A DNA stretch of 64,000 nucleotides, taken from Strongylocentrotus purpuratus (lineage: Eukaryota > Echinodermata > Echinoidea > Camarodonta > Strongylocentrotidae). Position numbers and translations under genes: made by a program. The notes beneath the pieces were generated by a model. That model did no database searches. It saw only the letters and a list, made by a program, of their open reading frames with translations, and was not told the DNA's origin. Positions 34,001-43,566 of this stretch are shown piece by piece; within the stretch, counting starts at the first letter, position 1; every line of letters begins with the position of its first letter. The stretch is taken from positions 14,583,383 to 14,647,382 of the forward strand of contig NW_022145613.1 of the NCBI RefSeq assembly GCF_000002235.5, read 5' to 3'.

Positions 34001-35848
34001 CGGCTTACTTTTTGTTATAAAAGCCTGTAACATCAGCGATATTCTATTGTTTCCGCTTCTCTCTCTCCCGCGATCTATATCCTTTTCAATTTATAGTACA
34101 AGTTCTAGTACACACACACACTGAGACAAACGCAGTTAATCTGGCACACTCGTGATTAAAGGTATTGTAGTCAAGGTGATTACGTAATAGATAATTGTCC
34201 CTCGCTAGTTAAGAGGATTAGAGATAATTAGATTTACTTGGAGGAGAGGTAAAGGAATGACCTGTGAAAGTGATGTCCTGAAGCCCGAGTAAGCAGGGAC
34301 TTAATAGGATAAAGGGTAGACTCGACGTTTGGGGCATGGTTTCAGACATTTTAGGCATCAATTTCTCGAAGCGCATATCGTTACTTCGTTCGCTACTAAA
34401 TTTTGAGAAGATTATTAGGATGTTCAGATTAGTTTGGCTTTGTTTTATCGTAAATACTTTGGAATATACTCGTATCTTCAGATGATAATTACGATGTTTC
34501 AGATATTTTAGGCATCATTTTCTTGAAGTGCATATTGTTCCTTCGTTCAGTCAATTTTAGAAGATAATTACGATGTTACAGATATTTTAGGCATCATTTT
34601 CTCGAAGCACATATCGTAACTTCGTTCGCTAATTTTGAGAAGATAATTAGGATGTTTCAGATTAGTTTGGCATTGTTTTATCGTAAATAATTTTGAATAT
34701 ACTCGTGCTCGTATTTTGAGATGATAAGTACGATGTTTCAGATATTTTAGGCATCGTTTTATTGAAGCGCATATATCGTTCCTCCTTTCGGTCAATTTTA
34801 GAAGATAATTACGATGTTTCAGATATTTTAGGCATCATTATCTCGAAGCACATATCGTAACTTCATTCCCTAATTTTGAGACGATAATAAGGATGTTTCA
34901 AATTAGTTTGGCATTGTTTCATCGTATTTAATTTTGAACATACTCGTGCTCGTATTTTGAGATGATAATTACGATGTTTCAGATATTTTAGGCATCATTT
35001 TCTTGAAGCGCATATATCGTTCCTTCGTTCGGTCAATTTTAGAACATCATCTAACAAAACTAACAAAACTAACAAAACTAACAAAACTAACGGGTAACGC
35101 TAACGTCTAACGGGTAACGCCTACAAACGTTAAATATATAATTAACGTATTGCAAACGTTACACGCGTTAGGGGGGTTAGTTTATTTTGACTCATACTGT
35201 AGCAATAATATTAATAATAACCATCATGAATACATCATGTCCTTTTGTCCAACACAAGTCTTACTCTTACATTATTAGTCTTACTCTTGCTACTTTAAAT
35301 GCTAGTCTTATAGACTAAGTCTCACTGTTACTGGTAGAGATATTTATAGAACATTTAATTTGTTAATGTTATGATTATGAATATCGCTAATCTTCTTCAA
35401 AAACAAATTGCTGTTGTTATTGACAATCATGCATCAACACACAAGTTTGGGTCAACTGCCTGCATGACTCTCATTGATTTAGTTTTCAAATTAGACATAT
35501 TGTCAATTTGTCATATAGTCTATAGTCATAGGTCTAGATCTAGACCTACGTGTAGAATTAGAAGTAGAAATAGAAGTCTATTGATATTAACTGCTTTATC
35601 AGGTCATCATTATCAATGACAATGCTAGCAATGCTTGATTTGCAAGCAGCTAGCTCAGCTGAGCTGACGGGCATGTCCGCCGAACTCCCCCCTTCTCTTC
35701 TGTCCGCGATGCGCTCGAGCACAGCGCTGCAGAACTTTACAATTAATCTTTCAACTCCACAACTTACCCGAGGTGTTTTCTTCTCCGTATTTCTGCTGAC
35801 AAGAACTGGGTTGTCATATTTGACCAGGGATGCGTTTGGTGGGATCAT
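19678..35848 (-). CDS. DNALI1: Axonemal dynein light intermediate polypeptide 1 (p28)
   Basis: Light intermediate chain (p28) of inner-arm axonemal dynein in motile cilia and flagella. CDS exons, 5' to 3' on the minus strand: 35848-35768, 23359-23211, 22671-22502, 21974-21796, 20347-20183, 19716-19678; the protein is 260 aa, close to human. The N-terminus (MIPPNASLVKYDNPVLVSRN) matches the family start and fixes the distant first exon. The core carries LPPREW, VSSTPATRLDVV, RQARETGICPVRRELY and RVRDEIRMTIAAYQTLYESS. Residues ~165-250 form a charged coiled coil, and the C-terminus is LEGIIAPNKK. Intron 1 is 12.4 kb and filled with repeats. The start lies 170 bp from divergent EMC2, with an X-box-like site between. 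Splice sites are GT-AG; no break is seen. Confidence 0.95.
20560..20640 (+). mobile_element. Possible retroposon 3' tail in DNALI1 intron 5
   Basis: GGGAAAAGCGCGGTATTAGT followed by a (AAT)n run resembles the 3' tail of the SINE at 40650-40940, which ends with an AAAGCGCT block and a TTAT-rich tail. The 5' part is not recognisable, so this is a weak call. Confidence 0.3.
20845..20985. mobile_element. Nested hairpin element in DNALI1 intron 4
   Basis: AATATTGACTGGCC at the left is mirrored by GCCAGTCAATATT at the right. Within it ATAAATATTGACC pairs with GGTCAATATTTCTG, and AATATTGCCCCGAGTC pairs with GACGAGGGCAATAT. Several nested inverted repeats in 141 bp indicate a foldback MITE. Confidence 0.65.
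20988..21410. mobile_element. ~420-bp element with inverted ends, GC-rich core
   Basis: The left end TTATCCAAATCAGACATCTAGAGC is mirrored by GCTCAGATGTCTGATACGGGTAATAA at the right. The interior is richer in CpG than the flanks (CGCGCAAAGTGCGCCGG, CGGCGCGGTC). It abuts the nested hairpin at 20845-20985 and may be part of one composite insertion. No transposase is present. Edges are approximate, and longer quoted blocks are split by a few mismatches. Confidence 0.5.
21600..21680 (+). mobile_element. Possible LINE-type 3' tail
   Basis: The string ...GGAACAAATAAAACTTAAAACTTGAAG resembles the AATAAAACTTGAACTTGAA tails of CR1/L2-like LINEs in invertebrates. Only the tail is visible; no reverse transcriptase is recognised. 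This is a weak call. Confidence 0.25.
23360..24617. other. DNALI1 intron 1, proximal part: purine-rich sequence
   Basis: From about 23800 to 24480 the + strand is strongly purine-rich (GAAGAAGAAG, AAAGAAAGAAGGGAA). The Lys/Glu-rich frame at 24250-24543 is a by-product of that composition. No gene is seen. Confidence 0.6.
24706..24852. repeat. 18-bp tandem array (TTGCCGTTAAATGTCCCC) x 8
   Basis: CCGTTAAATGTC starts at 24709 and every 18 bp through 24835, eight copies in all, with a single variant base in the third copy. It is followed by a hairpin, CATACCCGTTA...TAACGGGTATG (24848-24879). Because 18 is a multiple of 3 the array gives open hexapeptide repeats in several frames; these are not genes. 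Confidence 0.95.
25250..25440. other. CpG-containing island inside intron element
   Basis: A short stretch richer in CG (GCACGTCGCACAG, GCGGAACGCTACTTCCGC, TAGACCGTCAGCGCTACGGC) in otherwise AT-rich DNA. GCGGAACGCTACTTCCGC is nearly palindromic. No product is recognised. Confidence 0.35.
25868..25891. repeat. (TA)n microsatellite
   Basis: Perfect TA dinucleotide run of about 12 units. Confidence 0.9.
28212..28637. mobile_element. ~425-bp non-autonomous element with 38-bp TIRs
   Basis: The left arm CCGGCGGCGTTATTTT..ATGCGGCACAGATTGGGG is mirrored by CCCCAATCTGTGCCGCAT..AATAACGCATCCCGG at 28600-28637. The arms match over about 38 bp with three or four differences. No reading frame of note lies between them. 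It is nested in the candidate 10.6-kb element. Confidence 0.75.
28983..29033. repeat. 51-bp hairpin
   Basis: CTATTGTTCAGGGGGATCC is mirrored by GGATCCCCCTTGAACAATAG with an ~11-nt loop. It is a compact inverted repeat with no other context. Confidence 0.7.
29085..29560. repeat. Direct duplication (~245 bp) followed by degenerate TGCCCCTTTT repeats
   Basis: The segment starting GAATAGAATAAGTGAATGGC at 29089 recurs at 29328 (GAATAGAATGAATGGCAAAC). Both contain TTAGCTAGCGGTACAGTGCC followed by a C run. A degenerate series of TGCCCCTTTT words spaced 25-45 bp continues to about 29740. Confidence 0.75.
29929..30095. repeat. GA-rich simple repeat
   Basis: GAGAGAGAGGGAGAGG-type sequence. Minus-strand open frames rich in Ser/Leu/Pro here are composition artefacts. 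Confidence 0.7.
31030..31064. repeat. Poly(G) tract, about 35 nt
   Basis: GGTGGG followed by an uninterrupted run of about 28 G on the + strand, the longest homopolymer of this kind in the window. Length is likely unreliable in any assembly. Confidence 0.9.
32335..32530. repeat. Isolated copy of the 34.3-35.0 kb satellite unit
   Basis: GGCATCATTTTCTTGAAGCG, TTTTAGAAGATAATTAC and CATTGTTCTATCGTAAAT blocks match the array at 34330-35045. About 1.8 kb of other DNA, including the 140-150-bp satellite, separates the two. Confidence 0.7.
32725..34085. repeat. Satellite array, ~140-150-bp unit, about 9-10 copies
   Basis: Each unit carries GTGATATTGG.ATTCATTTTC, a GTTCCGTCGACTTACT block, AAAAGCCTGTAACATCAG, CGATATATAATTGATTCGCT and CTCAAGCGCC. 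GATATTGG recurs about every 140-150 bp from 32738 to 33960, with one truncated unit near 33070. Copies are roughly 80-90% alike by eye. The unit is non-coding. Confidence 0.85.
34330..35045. repeat. Second satellite array, ~240-bp composite unit, about 3 copies
   Basis: Alternating half-units contain TTTCAGATATTTTAGGCATC, TCGAAGCGCATATCGT.., TTTTAGAAGATAATTACGAT and TAGTTTGGCATTGTTTTATC. The pair repeats near 34345, 34500/34580, 34740/34820 and 34980. It is followed directly by the right subterminal array of the candidate 10.6-kb element. Confidence 0.8.
35046..35130. repeat. Subterminal array: 9-bp (TAACAAAAC) x 4 plus CTAACGGGTAACGC x 2
   Basis: Four copies of a 9-bp unit are followed by two copies of a CTAACGGGTAACGC block separated by TAACGT. 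The composition echoes the left subterminal region at 24640-24700. It superficially resembles telomere repeats but is interstitial and not a telomeric unit. Confidence 0.85.
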
Positions 35849-36018
35849 TATGTCGAGTTGTAAGGATCAAAATGCAAGATAAATGCGATTAAACCGTAGG
35901 TTTTAAGAGAATTTTAATAAAAGTCGCGGATGAGGATAAGGATTGTTGTCAGGGGAACCCATGGAAACATTTCCCAGGGTGCAGAGCGAGCTCTTCCCAT
36001 CATGCATCATTTCTCAAG
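35849..36018. promoter_or_regulatory. Divergent DNALI1/EMC2 promoter with RFX X-box-like motif
   Basis: Only 170 bp separate the DNALI1 ATG (minus, 35848) from the EMC2 ATG (plus, 36019). GTTGTCAGGGGAAC at 35945-35958 fits the X-box pattern RYYNYY-N2-RRNRAC at every constrained position and matches canonical GTTGCCATGGCAAC at 11 of 14 bases. A second half-site, CCCATGGAAAC (35958-35968), overlaps its right edge. The site is about 100 bp upstream of the DNALI1 start, where X-boxes of ciliary genes usually lie. No TATA box is obvious. Confidence 0.65.
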
Positions 36019-36028
36019 ATGGCGACTT
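36016..36028 (+). promoter_or_regulatory. YY1-like motif overlapping the EMC2 start codon
   Basis: CAAGATGGCGACT matches the YY1 consensus AANATGGCGGC at 10 of 11 positions with the motif ATG being the translation start. This arrangement is known in TATA-less housekeeping promoters. Function here is inferred. Confidence 0.4.
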
Positions 36029-39000
36029 CCATGGACTGGCAAGGTATGACTAAATATTTTTTTTAAATAGTAGTTTTCTATTCGACAATGTAATTTGATG
36101 AGACTTTATCAGTAAATTTAAGTGAGGAATGGTGTGAATTTTATTTTGGGCTAGTGTTTTCATACATATTGGTTGTTTTTCATATCAGAAAAGCGTCTGA
36201 ATCGATGGTTAGTGAAGCGATGTGCGACGAGAAATTGGCTCAGTCATTGTTGGGCACGTAGGGGCGTGAGAACGGAACCCCTTTGTCGCCCGTGCCCGGC
36301 CCCGCCGATAGAGACCCACGGATTACCTCTGCCTCGCCGCTGCGGATGATTTTCGGTCGCTTGTCCAGAAATGTATCCAAAATTTGACTCATAACTCGGG
36401 CGTGGAGATACCCTACTAAAACATACCCAAAATGAAGTAAATATTCATTAAATGTCGAAATAAAGATCATGAGTTAAATTTGTTATGTTTATTACCTGTT
36501 TCGTGTCAATTTTCTTGTTATTTTTGGAGTATTTTTCAGACAAACGATGATATAAGTAGAGTAAAGGAGGGGGTTTTCGGCCACTCAAGACAAAATCCTA
36601 TTTTTGGATCCTTTACTTCCTATTTATTATCATTTCTTGTTCAAATCATGAAGCAAATATTATTAATATTTAAACAAAAAAAGAATCCCAGAAAAAAATC
36701 ACGAATTGCCATGACAATATTCATTTCAATTTTCACCCTTTCGGAGGCAGTCATTGGCCTAGCGAACTATTTTTCGGCCGCGTGTACAAAGTCAATAGGA
36801 AGCGCGCGTGCCGTGCGTTTCCGCGCTGATCTATAGCTCTAGCGGGAGGAGCAGGTATCCCATGCTGGATCTCGCCAGGCCGAAAACTAGTACCGCGGTG
36901 ATCCGAAATTGGAATCTGAATTAGACAGAGATATTGTGTGTGCGTTGCGGTGTCCAGCAGCATTGATTTAATACATGCGATGAGATACTTTTGAGCTTGC
37001 GACTAGCACAAAATTGGGCTCTAAATCTGAAAAATACTTGAAATAAAGCGCATTTTATGGTACCCATATTTCTTACAGACACGGGTAAGATACTCTATTT
37101 TTCAGATTTGGGTAGCGGGACCGCAGATTACATCGCTAAAATGTGATATTTTAGGATATATTTTTCATTGCAAATGTGGTTCTTTAGTGACACTAGCATG
37201 GTATGGTATGTGTGGGATATATGTTATGCTATTATGCGATGTATTTAAAAGGGATTTTGCCATGCATCCAACCAATCAGCCGAAAACTGGAGCTGGTCAA
37301 TTACCCCCTCCTTTACTCTATACACTTTTTCACAGGTTTAACAGCAAACCGCTGCACAATACAAGTGTATACCGATAGTGGGTTGCGGCCGGGCGCGTGC
37401 CTGTGTGAAGTTATCTAATCTACCGTAATGAAGATCTGAAAAATATATTAATCTTTAGATAAATTTGACATTGTTTATAATTTTACAGAGGCAAGAGATA
37501 AACTAAAGAAGTGGCGAGAGGAAAACACAAGGAACAGCATTGAGACTGTTGAACTGGGACAGTATTTGCTGGAAAACTATCGGAGGAGACTTGGGGATGA
37601 AGGTAAGATTCATTCCTTGTTTAGTTTGATCCTTCTTTGTGATGTGTTGCTCATTATCTGTGTGGCAAAACAGGCCCTTTTTATCAGACTGTATAAGCCA
37701 AAGTGTGCAATTGGGGTAAGATTATTATCAGTTAATGCACTAACTCTCAAGATGTTTTTCTTTTTTCATAGCATCTCCACCTCCCCAAGCTAATATCCCT
37801 TTGATTTTTATGTGATTCACCAATGTTAGAAATATGGTTATTTGAGATGGAGGTAGGTGTGGAATGGGGAATCTGATATATATATAAATATATATTTATT
37901 GTATTCCAAAACTAGTAATATATATTCCTCTGCATAAAGTGTTAAGTCTCATATAATTTACTATTGTGTCTGCAGTATGGACTATATATGAACAAGTCTG
38001 CATAGCAGCACTGGATTGTGGGGACCAGGACCTAGCAACAGATATTATTGATACAGTGGAGCATAACTTTCCCAGCAGTATCAGGGGCAAGAGGTTAGAA
38101 GGTCTACAGCTTGAGAGCCTTGGAGAGTGAGTACAGTATTGCTAGAATTGTAAACTGAACCCCGCCCTACAAAAAAGAATATGATAAAATGAATAAGTTA
38201 ATTTTAAAAATGTTAATAATAACCCCCCAAAAAAATTGTAGTGAAATAAAATAAGATAGATGAATGAATAATTAATAAAAATGAAAATAAAAAAATATTG
38301 ATGAATTAATATGAATATAAATAAAAAAATTAAATTAAACGCAAATGAATAAAAAAAATTAAAAAAATCATCATAGTGTGCCTCATATATCTGTCTCTTA
38401 TATCACACAGATAGGTAAAAGAAAAAGTATGTTTTGTCTCAAAATCTTTATGGAGTGAATACAAAATACAATCATCCGATCCATTTTTATGACTCAAAGC
38501 CGACTGATCATGTTTTTGGAAACAGCAGGTCTTCTGTGGATTGTACTAGTACAGCGTGAATTGATGTACCTTTTTGATGTAAAACAGTCAGCTGTTGTCA
38601 ATATATATTCTCTGTCTAAATGTTCTTGTCTTATGCAGGTATGAAGCAGCAGAAGAGCACTATGAAATACTATTAAAGGAGGATCCAGCAAATGCTGTGA
38701 GTAAAACCATAAAACTATACTGTACTAGAATCACTGCCACAAAATCCCCTCTAGCCCCATTGCAGATCAGCTGTAGCATTTTGGTCTTAAATCTTGCTGC
38801 TTCTCTAGCTGTGCTGTTGGTTCTCGAATTAGGTTTTGTTAGTAAGTTAACCATGAGATGACGTTGTGCAATAAACGGTACGCTAGGGCAGAAAGTTGTT
38901 CAGTTTTGTTTTGCGTTAAAGGGCAATTAAACCTTTTGTACCGGTAATAAGTTTATTTGCATGAACTCAGAAAAATAAATGACGATAGTTTGAAATATAT

Positions 39001-42000
39001 CGGACCAATGATAAGAGAGTTATGAATGCTTGAAATATGAGATCACTATAGGTTCTCTAAAAAGAAAAGAGGCCCATGAGTCATACATTTTGAAGAAAAA
39101 AAATGTAATTTAAGTCATTTAGTGTGATGCAACAAAAGGGAAAGTTGTCTTTCAAAATTTCTGCAATACATCTTAATGCTGTGCATTAGTTTATTTGCTT
39201 ACTTGGAGCTGGAAAGATGTTTAATAAAAACAGTTGGTGGTACCTTAAGTTTGTAACTTGTGTGCACATTTTCTCTCTGATGTCAACAGATGGTGAGGAA
39301 AAGACTGATTGCACTTTTGAAAGGGCAGAATCGATTGGGTGAAGCTATCAAGGAATTAAATGCATACCTACAAAAGTAAGTCATTCTAAACGGAACAGTC
39401 TAATGTTATATTTTTGTAATCAAACCATTTAGAAGAGTTGATCCAAAATTAGACTTGATTTGATTTCATTATCATATATTACTTTCACCCCCAATTCAAG
39501 AATCACACATCTTGATGAATGCAACTTATTGATCTTTTAAACTTTCATTTTCTCTGTAATGTGATATACCATAGTGTAGCATGGCAATGTGCATTATTTA
39601 ACCTAGGTCTACTATTTCATTTAGTTTGTGCTTCAACTAAAATTTATCCTAAAATGTTATTGATGACAAAGAAAATGGATTTACCTTGGATCCAAATTAC
39701 CCACACACTTGAATATGTTAAGTCTTACTATATTTTTCTTCTCATTTTGCAGGTTTATGAGTGATCATGAAGCTTGGATGGAGTTAGCAGATTTGTATAT
39801 TTCAGAACAAAAGTAAGCATATATGTTACCATTTTCATTCCTGTTAGATAAAAGTAAATGTATATGTTATTTAATTCTGTAAACCCAGATATACTTTCAA
39901 GTGCATAAATGTCCATGAATTTTGCTAGTCATTCAGATTTTTTGTAAGTTTCTTGCCGCAAACAAATTGAATCACAATTGACACAACACTAATTTTTTTA
40001 AATTTTCAAAGATTTTTTGCTGTGAAAATGACTATCCATAAAAATGTGTGTAAGTTTGAATGTTACAGTAATAATTCTACATCTTAATATTTAGTTAAAT
40101 ATGTTATATTTATGCTATATTTATGCAGTTATGAGCTATTTGAAGAGACTGTTTCATGTTTAAATTTTGATTTGGATAAGCCTTATTCTTAAACTTGTTA
40201 TGTGATTTCAATATTTATATTCTACTTTGCCTTATTAATCATCTCATCATTTCTCCCCTTGTTTCTCTCTTTCCCTGTATCCATTTGCACCCCACTCCTT
40301 CTCATGTGTATTGTACAGTTACAATAAAGCCATATTTTGCTTTGAAGAGCTCATCATGTCCAATCCACACAACCATTTGTACCATCAGAAATATGCAGAG
40401 GTAAGCACCTGAATTTTCCACTTATTGATTTGTTGTGAAGTAGTACAGTCATTATCATGCTGTAAACTTATTCCACTTGCAAACTTGCCTGTATAAACTG
40501 GAATGGGATTTGTGATGCAAATGGAAATTACTGGTATGGGTAAAGAGTATTCTGCAGCACAACTTCCTTGTTACATAATAATTTATTTGATGTGTTCAGT
40601 GAAGTGTAAAAATCAATGAAAAGTGCTAACCCACTGACTAGTGAACCCTCTCATTATAATGATAACAATAATAGTGGGTTCTGGTAAAGCGCTCATGCCT
40701 GTCAGACTTGACACTCTTGGCGCTTCACAATGATTACCCCGGCTTTAGCACCGCTGCCATTGTGGCGCTCTAGCATTTGAAGGAATAAGTTCCTGCCAGC
40801 TATCCATTTACATCACCTGGGTGAAGTGTGGCAAATGTAGATGATTGTCTTGCCAAAGGACATTAGTGCCACAGGGGGACTTGGACCGTGAACCAAGTGA
40901 TCCACTGTCCTATAAGGTATCCACTAGACCACGACACCTTCACATGAAGGGACTACTGGGTTCGGGAGGCAGTGGATTAAAGTTTGATGCGATAGATAAT
41001 TCACCAAAACAATATTCCCATTGTCTATAAGAATATTTTTCATGTGGTTACTGTCTTTGATATTATTGTCCCTTTATTAACTCTTCTCTTCTAACCGTTT
41101 TAGATTCAGTACACACAAGGAGGAACAGAATGTATGGAGATTGCTAGAAAGTACTTTGCTCATGCTGTCAAATTGAATGGCAACAACATGAGGGCTCTCT
41201 ATGGCATGTTTATGGTAAGAATGGCTATTTCTCTTTTTGTTGTTGCTTGAAATTATAGTTAATATCCCCCCCCCCCCCTCCCCTTCTCCTTTCTTTATAA
41301 TTCTCCTCTAACCATTTCATATTCAGTACACACATGGCATGTTTATGGTAAGAATTTCTATTTCTCTTTCTCTTCATTTTGTTGCTTGAAATCATAGTTG
41401 CTATCACTTCCTTCCTTGCTACCATGGTGTCCCTGCTAGTAGTGACCAGTTATATAGAAAGATCCATCTGTCTACAAAAGCTTCATTTTGGTTCCTCTTC
41501 CTCGAATGAAAAAAAATAAGCATCATGGACAGACAGACATGGCTAGTGGCTGGTGTCTTTAATGGGGCTGTAATAGCTGCAGCCCCTGTTTAGAAGAAGA
41601 AGAATAAAAGGAAAGAAATATTGCTCCTTCTTTCCCTCTGAGTAGAAATTATTAAAAGAGATGGTAGGGTTCTCTTAATCCTGTTCTTAAAAAAACACTT
41701 TCATGTGTAGGAAACACTTTCATGTCATGTGTTTTGCCACTGTATCTAATACACATTTAGGCTATTTTTTCAGTCAATGTAATGCATTTTGTGTCTATTA
41801 ATGGATTAGTCTGATATCCAAATGTTTAGTAGACAGTTAAACTTTGCTAAGTATACCAAAAATAAATATGGTAAATGATAATAGACGTGTTGGATACTAG
41901 AAGAATTGAGTTTTGATCAAGTGATGTTTGACCAGTTTGATATTAGATAAACTGAATCGATAACTTGGTATTGGACATATGTGATGACTGAGTGTTGATC

Positions 42001-43513
42001 AAATGTCAATAAAACACCATTGTTGCTGTACATTCAATTATAATTCATTATTTTTCCATATAAATAAAATAAAATGAATTTTCACATTTTCTCATGTACT
42101 TACCTTTAGTGATACATTAATATTTCGTCCAAACACGCATAACAATCAGCATAACTCTATATATCCATTAATTATTTATTTATTTCCTTCCTATATTACT
42201 AATCATTGATATTTTCATTGATTCATTCAGGCTGCTACAAATATTGCCTCTTCACCTAAGGCCTCAGGGAAGATAAAGAAAGACAACATGAAATACGCCT
42301 CATGGGCAGCTCAGCAGATTGCTTATAAATACAAGGTATGATGTATGGATGTGAATACTGAACAATCAGATACTTACATGTATTTGATCATGTATTTGGA
42401 TATCAGAGGGAAGGAACACACAATGTATTAATCTGGAGGGTTCCTATTTTCAAGTGTATACTTTTTGTTGTCCTCCTTTTCTTGTTGAAATGTAATTATT
42501 TAGGAATTTACATTCTGTTATTTTTATTTTATGTACAAAATTAAAATGATTTTGAATTGAATTGAATTGCAAAAATTCAGTATTGTTGGTCGATCCATGG
42601 GAGCGTGGGCTCAACAATAACAGGAGTCCAATGATCATGGGCTCCTTGATTTCAACTTGGCACACCAAGTTTTGGAATTTAAAATGGGCTTAGTGCACAC
42701 AATTTACACAAACACTATTTAAAAGATAAAAATGTCAGTCGGTAGTCTCTGTGAAATATTTTAGTGAGGAGTCTTTTATGAAACTTTCAGCAAGTGTGGA
42801 CTGTTTGAAAAACATGATATTTCCATGTATTCACAAGTTTCTGAATTCACGGTAGAATTTTAAAGTTATATTACTATACTGATACAAATTGGAAGTAATT
42901 TTGTGTCTGAACTGTAGGGCAGACTTCTGTTTATCTTTGTTGTTTTGAGTATGAAACAGTAATAAGCAGGTCCTAATCTTTTTTTGAGAAAGCATAAGTT
43001 TAGATGATGTGAACATTTTATTTAAAAAAATCATTCTATAACTTTTGTATGTCTTCATAAATGTCATTGAAATCTTGACCATAGCGAGTTAATGCAATGG
43101 TAAAGCAAGAATGTAAAAATAAGATGATATTTTGATAGAATATATTGCAGCTAGGTAGCTTTTAACAATTATAATCACTTTTAGTTTTCAGATAAACTTA
43201 GACATTTTTTATTATTTCTCAAAAGCTCTGCTGGCAACTTCCATGAATTGCAATAGAGGCCTACTCAATAAGATGGATACGACTAAAGTGAAACTTCCAT
43301 CTATCCAACTTTTGTCTTTAAAAATATGGGCAACTTTTTCATAAGGATTTCTGTGACCAAAGCCATTTGATATGTTTTATAAAATCCTTTTCTCTCTCGT
43401 TTTTTCTTCATTACCACATTCTCACTTTTTTTTCCCCTTTTCTGTTCCTTTCTATACACATCCTTTGCTTCTTCACTGCATATATTCATTCCCTCTTCTA
43501 TCCCATTATCTCT

Positions 43514-43566
<53 letters not shown>

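Larger units (their letters stand above)
24620..35199. mobile_element. Candidate 10.6-kb DNA element with 22-bp TIRs and TA duplication inside DNALI1 intron 1
   Basis: The left terminus begins CAGTATGAGTCAAAATAA and the right terminus is its exact inverse complement over 22 bp. Both are bordered by TA (24618-24619, 35200-35201). Just inside each end the DNA is crowded with TAACG/CGTTA words (AACGCGTT, GCTAACG, CTAACGGGTAACGC) plus short tandem arrays, as expected of transposase-binding subterminal regions. The CAGT..TA ends suggest a Tc1/mariner-type mechanism. No transposase is visible in 10.6 kb; the interior holds satellites, smaller elements and AT-rich filler. An alternative is two solo ends of one family inserted in opposite orientation, but no partner TIR was found near either end. 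Confidence 0.55.

Noticed and set aside
35046-35130. Telomere-like TAAC repeats
   Set aside because: The 9-bp unit TAACAAAAC is not the animal telomere repeat (TTAGGG/CCCTAA), and the array is interstitial next to a TIR.
24620-35199. A Polinton/Maverick explanation for the large TIR-bounded segment
   Set aside because: The inverted ends are only 22 bp, the duplication is TA rather than 6 bp, and no characteristic gene is recognisable.
36230-36470. Short minus-strand frame in the CpG-rich part of EMC2 intron 1 as an exon
   Set aside because: No similarity to a known protein was recognised and no splice context fits; it is more likely promoter-proximal CpG-rich DNA.
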